DNA of 64,000 nucleotides from Bifidobacterium moraviense (GTDB lineage Bacteria; Actinomycetota; Actinomycetes; Actinomycetales; Bifidobacteriaceae). The position numbers were made by a program, and so were the translations under genes. This document shows positions 25,386-34,097 of this stretch, in pieces (position 1 is the first letter of the stretch; every line of letters starts with the position of its first letter). Under the pieces are notes generated by a model. The model searched no databases. It was not told where the DNA came from and worked only from the letters and a program-made list of their open reading frames with translations. The stretch is taken from NCBI RefSeq assembly GCF_012932365.1, contig NZ_JAAIIH010000004.1, positions 100,307-164,306 of the forward strand, written 5' to 3'.

Positions 25386-26438
25386 ATGAAGCAATCGTCC
25401 TCCCTCTCCCCTCGCTCGTCGCACGGACGCACGCGCCTGCAGGACGTGGCGCAGGCCGCCAACGTGTCCATCGCCACCGTGTCCAAGGTGATCAACGGAC
25501 GCTCCAACGTGGCCGACGAGACGCGCGAGCGCGTGGAGCGTGCGGTGCGCGAACTGGGGTACGTGCGCACGAACATCGCGGAGGAGGACCGTTCCGGGAT
25601 CATCGAGGTGGTGTTCACCGCGTTCGACCACTTCTGGGTGACGGACGTGCTGCAGGGCATCTCCATCGCCGTGGCCGACCGCGACGCGCGCGTGGAGGTG
25701 CGTGCGGCGGACACGTCGTCGTCGTGGGTGGACCGCGCGATCACGGATCAGGCGATGGGCGTGATCGCGGTGATGCCCAGCCCGTCCGACGCCGTGGTGT
25801 CCAAGCTCACGGCCCGGCGCATCCCCTGCGTCTCGCTCGACCCGTGGGGCAACCCGCCCGCGCAGGGCATCCTGGCCGTGCAGACCGACTTCTGGACCGG
25901 TGGACTCATCGCCGCGCGGCATCTCATCGCGCTCGGGCACACGCGCATCGCCACGATCACCGGGCAACCCTCGGAGATGCGGGCGAACGCGCAGCTCGAC
26001 GGATTCGGCAGCGCGCTGGACGAGGCCGGCATCCCGCGGCGCGACGACATGGTGATCCGCTCCAAGGCGTCCTGCAAGCACGGGCGCGCGGCGGCGCTCG
26101 AGCTGCTGGGGCGTCCGGAGGGCGAGCGGCCCACGGCGATCGTGGCGCAGACCGACCTCATCGCGATGGGCGTCTATCAGGCCGCGTACGAGCTGCGGCT
26201 GCGCATCCCGGACGACCTGTCCGTGGTGGGCTACGACGACATCCGCCCGTCCTGGTATATGACGCCGCCGCTGACCACGGTGAGCCGGCCGATGCGCCGC
26301 ATGGGCATGGCCGCCGCGGAGATGATCTTCGCGCAGAACGGCGAACAGAGCGCCGGGCCGGATACCGCTACCGGACAGCGCGCCATCCTGCCGCCCACGC
26401 TGATCGAGCGCGGCAGCACCGCGGCGCCCGCGCGCTGA
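25386..26438 (+). CDS. LacI-family transcriptional regulator 1
   Basis: 350 residues. The helix-turn-helix is TRLQDVAQAANVSIATVSKV with the hinge helix INGRSNVADETR, followed by a periplasmic-binding-like effector domain (GIIEVVFTAFDHFWVTDVLQ, TDFWTGGLIAARHLIALGH, VVGYDDIRPSWYMTPPLTTV). A TATACT-type -10 lies just upstream (around 25372-25378). Its divergent partner is uxaA, so control by a sugar acid or related sugar is likely. It is related to the regulator at 38034; both have similar WTGG(L)xAARHL segments. Confidence 0.92.
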   Translation: MKQSSSLSPRSSHGRTRLQDVAQAANVSIATVSKVINGRSNVADETRERVERAVRELGYVRTNIAEEDRSGIIEVVFTAFDHFWVTDVLQGISIAVADRDARVEVRAADTSSSWVDRAITDQAMGVIAVMPSPSDAVVSKLTARRIPCVSLDPWGNPPAQGILAVQTDFWTGGLIAARHLIALGHTRIATITGQPSEMRANAQLDGFGSALDEAGIPRRDDMVIRSKASCKHGRAAALELLGRPEGERPTAIVAQTDLIAMGVYQAAYELRLRIPDDLSVVGYDDIRPSWYMTPPLTTVSRPMRRMGMAAAEMIFAQNGEQSAGPDTATGQRAILPPTLIERGSTAAPAR

Positions 26439-26643
26439 GACGCTGCGGCATCGTCGCTGCGGATTCTCACGGATTGGGCGAGACGGCCGGCACCTGTTCG
26501 CGCATTTATCGCATCGTGATCGCATCGTGCGGTTTCCGCGGATTGGACGGATCCGACCATGCACATCGGACGTCCCGTTGCGCGGATTTCCACAAATTGG
26601 TCAGATCCGATCGTCACCGTCATGCACCTGTCGTGCGGTTCCT

Positions 26644-26799
26644 CGCAGATTTGGCGGAAATGACCACGCGTGCTAGGCGCCGATCCGCAGATTTGGCGGA
26701 AGTGACCCCGGAGCGACGATTTTCGAGCTCCCCGAGGTCAGATCTGCCAAATCTGCGAAAACGCGCGCGATCGGGATGGTCAGTTCTGCCAAATCTGCG
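26644..26799. repeat. 156-bp nested palindromic element, copy 1
   Basis: Outer arm CGCAGATTTGGCGGAAATG, inner arm CGCAGATTTGGCGGAAGTG with GACCCCGGAGC, a short centre, then inverted inner arm (AGGTCAGATCTGCCAAATCT) and inverted outer arm (GGTCAGTTCTGCCAAATCTG). It can fold as one long two-step hairpin. Identical in length to three other copies in this window. Confidence 0.85.
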
Positions 26800-27005
26800 A
26801 GGATGTTGCGCGCGACGACGGTCTGCGGAGAGGTCCGGCAGCAATGGTCTGCGCGAACGGCCGGCGGAAAAGATCAGCGGACGATCAGCGCGAGGATTCT
26901 CACGAATTGCGCGGATCCGATCGTCATTGCCGTGTATCCATCGCACAGCTTCCCGCAGATTGGGCGGAAGCGGCCGGCACCGTTCTGCATCGGGGTGCGG
27001 CCTCC

Positions 27006-27161
27006 TGTAGATTGGGCAGATCCGACCATGCGCATCGGACGCCGATCCGCAGATTTGGCAGAAGTGACCTCGGGGAACTCGAAAATCGTCGCTCCGGGGT
27101 CAGATCTGCCAAATATGCGAAAATGCGCGCGATCGGGATGGTCAGATCTGCCAAATCTGCG
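27006..27161. repeat. 156-bp nested palindromic element, copy 2 (diverged)
   Basis: Same order of arms as copy 1, but the first outer arm has drifted to TGTAGATTGGGCAGATCC. The inner arms are CGCAGATTTGGCAGAAGTG and GGTCAGATCTGCCAAATATG. Length again 156 bases. Confidence 0.75.
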
Positions 27162-27354
27162 TGGGGGTGGTCGGTATCGGGGCACTCGGTCGGGACGTTG
27201 CGCACCCGATCGGACCACCGTGTACCCGATCGGACCACCGCGCATCCGATCCGCTCATCGTGCGGACACGGCATCGCAGCGCGCGGGTCACGCGAGCGGT
27301 GTCACAGCGCGAGCGAATCGGATGACGGTCAACGCGAGGATCGGATGGGGACGG

Positions 27355-29208
27355 TCAGTGCGCGCGATAGGAGAAGCGGCGGAAGCGCGCGAGGGAGCGC
27401 GGATCGCAGGCGGCCACCGCATCACCGCGGCGGTTCATGCCCACGTTGGTCAGGGCGATGAAGTCGCCGGTGAATCCGCCGGACAGGAACGTCACGTCGA
27501 TGCCGCCCGCGAGTTCGCGTCCGTCCACGGCGAAGGAGGCCGTGGTGCGATCCACGCGGATCGTGAGCGTGTGGCTCAGCGCGGCGATCGCGACATCCAA
27601 ATCGATCGTACCGCCCGAGACGATCTCGTCGCCCGCGGCATCCGCACCGTCCGCAGCGTCCGCAGCGTTCGCAGCGTCCGTATCGTTCGCGGCACCCACG
27701 CCCCCGTCCAGAATCGCGGACTCGGCGCGGGCCGCGTCGCCGGCCGCATCGAGCTCCATGTCCGCGAGGACGGAGAACGTGTCGCCGTGGTTCGCCATGA
27801 GCCGCGCGATCACCGGCCCTCCCCTGCCGTCGAGCCGCTCGTCGCGCGTCACGGCGAGGAACAGGTAGTGCTTGGTGTCGAGATAGAGCAGCATGCCGGC
27901 CATATCGAGATACGTGTGCGGCACGTAGTCGAGGGTCACGGTCGCCTCGAACGCGAAGTCGGTCTGGCGCGTGGCCACCATGTGCTGGCCGAACGTGGAC
28001 TGCGGCGAGGCGCCCGGCGCGAGCGTCAGACCGGCGGCGCAGCCGCAACCCTCGTGATCGCCGCCGCACCGCGCATCGCCCACCGCGAGCCAGTCGCCGG
28101 GCAGCTCGCGCGGCGTGTTCCACCGGGCGAAGTCCAGCGCACCGCCGGAGAAGTCGTCCTCGAACGACGTGACGACGCTCGCCCCGCCGCCGCGGTACGC
28201 ACGCGGGGCCGGCACGTCCACCGCGGGATGGTTGCCGCCGCGCGACTCGGCACCGTCCAAAGACCCCGCCAGCCGAAGCCAGCCGTCGTCGGTCCACGTC
28301 ACGCGCTGCAGCGCCGCCTCGCGCCCCAGCACCGCGTGACCGCCGCGGAGCGGACGCGTGCACAGGTGCGCCATGTACCATTCGCCGTCCGGCGTGGACA
28401 CCACGCTGCCGTGGCCGGCGCACTGCAGCTCGAGCGACGGATCGTCCGCGGAAGTGAGCATGGGGTTGGCGGGATCCACCTCGTACGGCCCCCAGACGCC
28501 GCGCGACCGGCACACCGTGACCTGATGTCCGGAGCCGGTGCCGCCCTCCGCGGTGATGAGGTAGTACCAGCCGTCGTGGCGGACGATGTGCGGCGCCTCG
28601 GTCTTGGCGGCCGCGGTGCCGTCGAAGATGCGGCGCGGTTCGCCGATCGGCGCGAACGTGCGGGCGTCGACCTGCTGGAGCACCACGCCCGCGGACTTGT
28701 TGTGCGTGGCGACGCGGTAGTCCCACAGCTCGTTGACCACGTACATCGCGCCGTCGTCGTCGAAGAAGATCGACGGGTCGAAGCCGGAGCCGTTGACGTA
28801 CACGGGCTCGGACCACGGCCCGCGGATGTCCGGGGCGGTGACGATGTAGTTGGCGGCGTCGGCGAACGGGCGCTGCGTGGTGGCGACGTCGGTGTAGATG
28901 AGGTAGTACAGGCCGTCGTGCCAGGTCATCATGGGCGCCCAGATGCCCATGTTGTCCGGGCGGCCGGCGAAGTCGGCGAGCGCCGGGGTGGCGAGCACGG
29001 AGGTCTCGTAGCGCCATTCGACCAGATCGTTGGAGGCGTAGACGCGCACGCCGGGCACCCAGGTGAACGTGGAGACGGCGATGTAGTAGCGGCGGTCGTC
29101 GGTGAAGATGTTGGGGTCCGGGTTGAAGCCGGGGAGGATGGGGTTGTGGATCATGGCGCGGTTCGGGTCGCCGTGCGCCGGCGCGGCTGCTGCTGCTTCG
29201 TTGGTCAT
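27355..29208 (-). CDS. Glycoside hydrolase family 43 (beta-xylosidase/arabinofuranosidase-like)
   Basis: 617 residues from MTNEAAAAAP, no signal peptide, so cytosolic. Five-bladed propeller motifs: GFNPDPNIFTDDRRYYIAVS (catalytic base Asp), NGSGFDPSIFFDDDG (pKa-modulating Asp) and AAKTEAPHIVRHDGWYYL (acid Glu). A C-terminal beta-sandwich of about 200 residues follows, as in XynB-type GH43 enzymes. Likely acts on xylo- or arabino-oligosaccharides taken up by the cell. An Ala/Asp-rich repeat insertion (ANAADAADGADAAGDE) interrupts the C-terminal module. A GTTCA-N5-TGAAC palindrome lies upstream at 29331-29345. Confidence 0.88.
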   Translation of the reverse strand: MTNEAAAAAPAHGDPNRAMIHNPILPGFNPDPNIFTDDRRYYIAVSTFTWVPGVRVYASNDLVEWRYETSVLATPALADFAGRPDNMGIWAPMMTWHDGLYYLIYTDVATTQRPFADAANYIVTAPDIRGPWSEPVYVNGSGFDPSIFFDDDGAMYVVNELWDYRVATHNKSAGVVLQQVDARTFAPIGEPRRIFDGTAAAKTEAPHIVRHDGWYYLITAEGGTGSGHQVTVCRSRGVWGPYEVDPANPMLTSADDPSLELQCAGHGSVVSTPDGEWYMAHLCTRPLRGGHAVLGREAALQRVTWTDDGWLRLAGSLDGAESRGGNHPAVDVPAPRAYRGGGASVVTSFEDDFSGGALDFARWNTPRELPGDWLAVGDARCGGDHEGCGCAAGLTLAPGASPQSTFGQHMVATRQTDFAFEATVTLDYVPHTYLDMAGMLLYLDTKHYLFLAVTRDERLDGRGGPVIARLMANHGDTFSVLADMELDAAGDAARAESAILDGGVGAANDTDAANAADAADGADAAGDEIVSGGTIDLDVAIAALSHTLTIRVDRTTASFAVDGRELAGGIDVTFLSGGFTGDFIALTNVGMNRRGDAVAACDPRSLARFRRFSYRAH

Positions 29209-29530
29209 CGTTGGTCTTTCCGGGTGGTTCGGGGCGGGCGGGAGATCCGATCGGCCGCGCGGTGGTCGCATGCGGCTTCGCGGCGGACGCATGTGGCTCC
29301 GCATCGGCGCAAAATCTTTCCCACCCTTTTGTTCATCCTTTGAACTTTATGTCTCCATCGTACACCCTCAGGAAACGGAGGAAGCCGCTCCCCCGACGCG
29401 CCGCGTCCGCGCTCGATGCCGCGCCGGCCCGAGGGCGCACACGACCGGATGCGCGGATGCGCACGGGAACCGCATGTTCCCGAGACTCCGAGGAGCGAGC
29501 ATCGAATCCGCTCATTACGTGAGACGCAGA

Positions 29531-29616
29531 CATCGGATCCGCTCAATCCGCGAGGTACAGGAATCCAATCCGCTCAATCCGCGAGGTGCGACACAGAGAT
29601 TGAGCAGATCGGATGC
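29531..29616. repeat. 86-bp element with ATTGAGC half-sites, copy 1
   Basis: Begins CATCGGATCCGCTCAATCCG, repeats CCGCTCAATCCGCGAGGTGC inside, and ends with the inverted half-site GATTGAGCAGATCGGATGC. An additional partial unit lies just before it (about 29497-29520). Confidence 0.75.
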
Positions 29617-29643
29617 CCCACACCCCCTTCACGGCCTCCCCGG

Positions 29644-29729
29644 CATCGGATCCGCTCAATCCGCGATGCGCGGGAATCCGATCTGCTCAATCCGCGATGC
29701 GCAGCACACGGATTGAGCAGATCGGATGC
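29644..29729. repeat. 86-bp element with ATTGAGC half-sites, copy 2
   Basis: Same order and exact length as copy 1: CATCGGATCCGCTCAATCCG, then TCTGCTCAATCCGCGATGCG, then inverted GATTGAGCAGATCGGATGC. Decayed relatives of the half-sites occur near 33770-33890 and 27235-27255. Confidence 0.75.
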
Positions 29730-29914
29730 GCGACGCCGGGGACACGGCGAACGACCGCGGACGCGATCGCAACGCCACGGGACACGACGGAACGGAACAC
29801 GATACGACGGACGGGGCGCACCGATCGTCGATCAGCGCACCCCGCCCGTCCGGCAATCCGGTCAGGTCGGCCGCCTCAGACATTGCCGGCCCGGGCCTAC
29901 TTGGCCGCCCGAAT

Positions 29915-31225
29915 CTACTTGGACTTGGCGATGGCCTCCTGCGACTGCGTGACGAACTGCTGCGCCGCGTCGGCCGCGCTCATCTTGCCGTACATCACCG
30001 ACTCCTCCAGCGTGAAGAGGATCTGGTTGGCCATCTGGTACGAGGCGGACGGGAACGGGGCGTCCACCTTGGACGAGTTGGGCTTGACCACGTTCTGCGT
30101 GAAGTCGACCACGGCCTTGTCCGTGTCGGAGAGGGACGGGGTGAGATCGGCGAGGATCTTGTTGTTCACGGTGATGCCGCGCTCGAGCAGCAGCACCTTG
30201 TTGGCGTCCTCGTTGTTGAGGTAGAAGTTGATCCACTCGGCCGCGAGCTTCGGGTTCTTGCAGTCGCGCGAGACCACCCACAGCTGCGACGGGCTGGTGT
30301 AGTTGGCGAGCTTCGTGTCCTCGGCGGGCCACGAGGTCATCTGCAGGTTCTGGTTGGACTGCGCCGCCTTGCGCAGCGCGTTGAACGTGGAGCCCCACGC
30401 GAACATGCACCACGAGCGCTGCGACGGATCCGTGCCGTAGACCAGCGGATCCTGCTCCGCCTGGCCGATCTGCAGACCGCCGAACACCTCCGGCGAGATG
30501 TGCCACCCCTCCTTGATGCCCTTCTCGTAGACGTCGAACCACTGCTGCACGTCGGAGGCGTCCACGCCGAGCGTGCCGTCGTCGTTGAACAGGTGCTTGC
30601 CCTGGCCGCGCATCGCGTAGGCGATGAAGTTCAAGGACGGCATGTACGCGTAGTTGGTCTTCCAGCCGGTCTTCTCGTAGATGGTCTTGGAGATCTGCTC
30701 GAACTGCTCGATCGTCATGTTGTCCGGGATGGTGACGCCGGCCTTGTCCGTGACGTTCTTGTCGTAGGCGAGCACCGGCACGCCGAGCGCCGTGGAGATG
30801 CCGTACTGCTTGCCGTTCACCTCGCCCTGCGCGAGCACGTCCTTGTCGATGTTGCTCACGTCGATGGTGCCGTCGTCGATGTACTGCTGCAGGTCGATGA
30901 GCGTGCCGTTGTTGATGTACTGCGAGTAGTAGTTGTAGTTCATCTGGATGATGTCCGGCATGGAGCGCGACGCGGCCTGCGTGGACAGCTTCTTGAACAT
31001 GTCGTCCATGCTGGCGAACTGGCCGTCGATGGTCACGCCCTCATGCTGCTGCTCGAACATGGTGTTGACCTGCGCGGTGCGGTCGTTGCGCACCTGATTG
31101 CCCCACCACATGATCGACAGGTGGTTGTCCGACGATCCGCCGGAGCTGCCGCCGCACGCGCCCATCGAGACGACCGCGGCGCAGGTGGCGATGACTGCGC
31201 AGACCTTCTTCATCATTCCGTTCAT
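29915..31225 (-). CDS. Sugar ABC transporter substrate-binding lipoprotein 1
   Basis: 436 residues from MNGMMKKVCA, preceded by AAAGGAGC. Lipobox VVSMGACGGS, followed by a family-1 binding-protein fold (LSIMWWGNQVRNDRTAQVNT, then KKLSTQAASRSMPDIIQMN and others). It captures a sugar outside the membrane for an ABC importer. No permease or ATPase gene is present anywhere near. It is clearly paralogous to the protein at 34098 along its full length. Between GH43 and an SGNH hydrolase, so its sugar may be a plant or host glycan fragment. Confidence 0.9.
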   Translation of the reverse strand: MNGMMKKVCAVIATCAAVVSMGACGGSSGGSSDNHLSIMWWGNQVRNDRTAQVNTMFEQQHEGVTIDGQFASMDDMFKKLSTQAASRSMPDIIQMNYNYYSQYINNGTLIDLQQYIDDGTIDVSNIDKDVLAQGEVNGKQYGISTALGVPVLAYDKNVTDKAGVTIPDNMTIEQFEQISKTIYEKTGWKTNYAYMPSLNFIAYAMRGQGKHLFNDDGTLGVDASDVQQWFDVYEKGIKEGWHISPEVFGGLQIGQAEQDPLVYGTDPSQRSWCMFAWGSTFNALRKAAQSNQNLQMTSWPAEDTKLANYTSPSQLWVVSRDCKNPKLAAEWINFYLNNEDANKVLLLERGITVNNKILADLTPSLSDTDKAVVDFTQNVVKPNSSKVDAPFPSASYQMANQILFTLEESVMYGKMSAADAAQQFVTQSQEAIAKSK

Positions 31226-31411
31226 GGCTTTGCTCCTTTGCATTGCTGCTCTTCCGGTGCCGTCCGTACCGCCGGGCGGCCATTTTGTTCAGTTATGGTG
31301 TGCGGCGCCCCGACGATGGGGCGCCAAGCATGTTGGGCTGCGGCTCGCGCGCATGGCCCGTGCGCATGGCCCGTTCGCGCGGCGCTGCGCGATGCGAGGA
31401 GCGCCGTGCGC

Positions 31412-32134
31412 CTACGCGCCGAGCAGGGCGGCGAGACGGGGCGCGAGGACGCGGGCCATCACGTCGTAGCCGTCCTGGTTGGGATGGATCGAGTTGCCGT
31501 ACAGCTCGCGATGCCCGTTGACGTTGGCCGCGAAGTCGACGAAGTGCCAGCCGTGTTCGCGGCACATGCGCCGATGCGCGGGGTTGAGCAGATCCACGAG
31601 CACGTTCATGCGACGCATGCCCTCCAGCCCGAAGCGGCTCATCACCGGCTCCTCGAGCGCGAAGCGGATGATCGAGAGCACGGCCACCTCGGCGTGCGGG
31701 GTGAGCGCGCGCACCTCGTCGATCAGCGCCGCGTAGCGCTCCACGGAGGCGGGGATGTCCTCGGGTTTGGCGACGTAGTCGTGGCCGATGTCGTTGGTGC
31801 CGAGCATGAACGTGACGAGGTCGGCCTCGGGCAGCACCTCGCGCGCGGTCCGCCATTCGTCGGTCTCGCGGTAGTGCACCACCTCGATGCCGTTGTGCCC
31901 GCAGTTGAACACCTCCACGCCGAGCATCTCCCCCACCTGCTCGGGCCACGGACGCGGGGCGTTGAAGCCGAGGCCCGTATCGCCGTGGGTGATGCTGTCG
32001 CCGATGCACACGATGCGCGCGCGGGACGAGGGGACGTGCACCGTCGCGTCTCGCACCGTTGCATCCTGCGCCGTTGCATCCGGCGCCGTTGCATCCTGCG
32101 ATGCGGATTGCAAATCTTGCTGACGATCGCTCAT
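31412..32134 (-). CDS. SGNH/GDSL-family hydrolase (probable carbohydrate esterase)
   Basis: 240 residues from MSDRQQDLQS, preceded by AGAAGGAGC. Block I is IVCIGDSITHGDTGLGF (nucleophile Ser), block III includes FMLGTNDIGHDY, and the C-terminal SIHPNQDGYDVMA holds the Asp-His pair. No signal peptide. Such enzymes often remove acetyl groups from oligosaccharides, which fits the neighbouring GH43 and binding proteins. The first 30 residues contain a low-complexity run of DAT triplets encoded by 15-base tandem repeats. Confidence 0.88.
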   Translation of the reverse strand: MSDRQQDLQSASQDATAPDATAQDATVRDATVHVPSSRARIVCIGDSITHGDTGLGFNAPRPWPEQVGEMLGVEVFNCGHNGIEVVHYRETDEWRTAREVLPEADLVTFMLGTNDIGHDYVAKPEDIPASVERYAALIDEVRALTPHAEVAVLSIIRFALEEPVMSRFGLEGMRRMNVLVDLLNPAHRRMCREHGWHFVDFAANVNGHRELYGNSIHPNQDGYDVMARVLAPRLAALLGA

Positions 32135-32293
32135 CGTCGCAGCTCCTTCTCCTCGCCGTCGCACCCCACCTCAGGAATCGGTGCGATGCATCTGTTTGCC
32201 GCGTTGCACTTGACAGTGTATACGCGGACGCCGCACGGCAGCGCTCATCATTCTTGGCACGAAGATTACATTTCTTGCTATATTGCGGCGCCA

Positions 32294-32347
32294 ATGCGGG
32301 TGATGCGGGAGATGCGGGCGATGCGGGCGATGCGGGCGATGCGGAAC
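32294..32347. repeat. 9-bp tandem repeat (ATGCGGGCG), about six units
   Basis: Six consecutive 9-base units of ATGCGGGNG, the last one diverged, lie in the gap between the AraC-type regulator gene and the SGNH hydrolase gene. Copy number could vary between strains. Confidence 0.8.
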
Positions 32348-32370
32348 CTGTCGCGCACGGTCGGCCGCGG

Positions 32371-33531
32371 TCAGTCGCGCACCGCGTCGCGATACGCCTG
32401 CGGCCCCAGCCCGGTCTCGCGACGGAACGCCGTGCTGAACGCGCTGGGCGAGCCGAAACCGCAGTCGGCGGCGATGGACGCCACGGAGGCCGACGTGTAG
32501 CACAGGTAGAACTTGGCCTGACGGATGCGCATGTCGATCAGATACCGGTGCGGCGTGACGCCCGTCTCCTCCTTGAACAGCTTGGCGAAATGGAACGGGC
32601 TCATGCAGGCCGCGGCGGCCAGACGCTCCAGGGTGAGCGGCTCGGCGTAGTGCTCGGCGATCATCATGCGCGCCCTGACCACCGGGGAACGCCGATGCGC
32701 GTCGGCGCCCGCGCCCGCGGCACCGGCGGCGAGCTCGGTCAGCAGCGCGTCGAGATGATGCGCCAGATGCGCTTCGCCGATGTCCTGATGCCGTCGCACC
32801 GCGTTGTACAGGAAGCTGATCTCGTGCACCGCGGCCGCCGGTTCGCCCGGCGTGACCACCGGGCTGCCGCCGTGCGCCATGACGTAGTCGTAGTACGGGC
32901 GCGCGGCCGGGCCGTCGTAGTACACGTAGATGTGCCGACAGCCGGCGGCGCTGGTGAACACGTGCGGCACATGGCAGTCGATCACCGCGAACTGTCCGGC
33001 CGTCATCGTCTCGTCGATGCCGCCCACCCGCATGCGGAAGTCGCCCTCGGTGACGTATTCCACGAGGAACATGCCCTCATCCGTGCGATGCAGTCTGAAC
33101 CCGGGCTCCAGCTCGAGCTTGCCGACGCGGTCGATCGTCAGCGGCAGCAGGCGGGCCTCGCTGGCCGCCAGATACGGGAACGTGCCCAGTTGTTCGTCGC
33201 GCCCGTCCGGCTCGTCGACGTTGGGGGCGCCCATGCCGTTCACGTGATCCGTGCCGTTCTTGTGATCCGTGCCGTTCTTGATGTCCGCGCTGGCCGCATG
33301 GTCCGCGATGTTCGCGCTGACCGGACCGGCCGCGTCGACTGACCCGGTCATGACGGCCGGCTTGGCCGCGACGTCCGTGCCGATCGAGGCATCCGTGCCG
33401 ATCGAAACGTCCGTGCCGACCGAGACGTCCGTGCCGTCGCCGATGACCGCACCGCGCGCATCGTTCCGACCGACCGTACTGCTGCCGCCGGTCGCGCTGC
33501 TCCTACCGACCATGTTGCTGCCGCCGATCAT
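32371..33531 (-). CDS. AraC-family transcriptional regulator with cupin sensor and repeat-bearing N-terminus
   Basis: 386 residues from MIGGSNMVGRSS, chosen for GGGGAGG just upstream. Residues 1-105 are low complexity, with repeats of GTDVSI-type hexapeptides and NGTDH units. A cupin-like sugar-binding domain follows (EPGFRLHRTDEGMFLVEYVT, DCHVPHVFTSAA), then the AraC double helix-turn-helix (LTLERLAAAACMSPFHFAKL, ASIAADCGFGSPSAFSTAFR). It likely regulates the adjacent sugar-use genes. Repeat-driven length change in the first 105 residues is possible. Confidence 0.88.
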   Translation of the reverse strand: MIGGSNMVGRSSATGGSSTVGRNDARGAVIGDGTDVSVGTDVSIGTDASIGTDVAAKPAVMTGSVDAAGPVSANIADHAASADIKNGTDHKNGTDHVNGMGAPNVDEPDGRDEQLGTFPYLAASEARLLPLTIDRVGKLELEPGFRLHRTDEGMFLVEYVTEGDFRMRVGGIDETMTAGQFAVIDCHVPHVFTSAAGCRHIYVYYDGPAARPYYDYVMAHGGSPVVTPGEPAAAVHEISFLYNAVRRHQDIGEAHLAHHLDALLTELAAGAAGAGADAHRRSPVVRARMMIAEHYAEPLTLERLAAAACMSPFHFAKLFKEETGVTPHRYLIDMRIRQAKFYLCYTSASVASIAADCGFGSPSAFSTAFRRETGLGPQAYRDAVRD

Positions 33532-33561
33532 GCCCGACCTCCCCTCTCGCGGTTCCATCAT

Positions 33562-33717
33562 CGCAGATTTGGCGGAACTGACCATCCTCCGGCAGCCGTC
33601 GTGCGCAGATTTGGCGGAAGTGACCCCGGAGCGGCCGAAAAACGCAGCTCCGGGGTCACTTCCGCCAAATCTGCATGCGGCAGCGGATCGCGCGTGGTCA
33701 GTTTCGCCAAATCTGCG
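33562..33717. repeat. 156-bp nested palindromic element, copy 3
   Basis: Well conserved: CGCAGATTTGGCGGAACTG, then CGCAGATTTGGCGGAAGTG, GACCCCGGAGC, inverted CCGGGGTCACTTCCGCCAAA and inverted GGTCAGTTTCGCCAAATCTG. Nearly identical to copy 4 at 39142. Confidence 0.88.
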
Positions 33718-33977
33718 CGCGGCCTACGCGCAGTCAGCGGGCGGCCAGCGCACAGTCGGTCGCACAATGAGCAAATCCGATGCGCGGCGGCGCGACATGG
33801 CGAACGATTCCGAAGGCCGACGACATCGGAACCGGCCTACGCATCCGATCCGCTCATTCCACGTCCGCCCAACCACTCAGCGAGCAAATCCAATGGCAAC
33901 GAACCCCACAAAATGCACCCGCATCCGACTCGCATTCCACAGCGGAACACTGCAACACAACGACATCGTACACCCGC

Positions 33978-34032
33978 TTGACAAAGTACCGCGACCTCGG
34001 TTATGCTGACGATACGCGGATCGAATTATTCG
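33978..34032 (+). promoter_or_regulatory. Promoter and LacI-type operator of SBP2
   Basis: TTGACA (33978-33983), 18-base spacer and TATGCT (34002-34007). Just downstream, CGAATTATTCG (34022-34032) is a palindrome of form CGAA-N3-TTCG overlapping ATTATTCGTAATAAT. The same form, CGAATATTTCG, lies in front of the LacI-family gene at 38034, which points to that regulator. Confidence 0.6.
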
Positions 34033-34097
34033 TAATAATGAACGATTTATTCGCACCACGGCAATGGAGTCGGAGAGTCACATATCGGAAAGGTTCA

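Larger units (their letters stand above)
26439..27354. other. Repeat-rich intergenic region, no gene
   Basis: About 0.9 kb filled with half-sites around GATTTGGCGGAA and GATTGGGCAGATCCGACC in both orientations. Two full 156-bp nested elements are present (listed separately), together with decayed fragments at about 26462-26640 and 26890-26990. No credible coding frame. Confidence 0.7.
29209..29914. other. Intergenic region with 86-bp repeats, no gene
   Basis: About 0.7 kb. It contains the putative operator palindrome GTTCATCCTTTGAAC near 29331-29345, then two 86-bp elements and fragments of them. No coding frame with a ribosome site was found. Confidence 0.65.
33532..34097. other. Intergenic region with 156-bp element and SBP2 promoter
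   Basis: Contains one 156-bp nested palindrome, decayed GAGCAAATCCGATG half-sites, and the promoter and operator for the binding-protein gene at 34098, listed separately. No coding frame. Confidence 0.6.

Noticed and set aside
29497..29729. Possible CRISPR array
   Set aside because: The repeats are inverted as well as direct, have unequal short gaps and no cas genes are near; they fit palindromic intergenic elements better.
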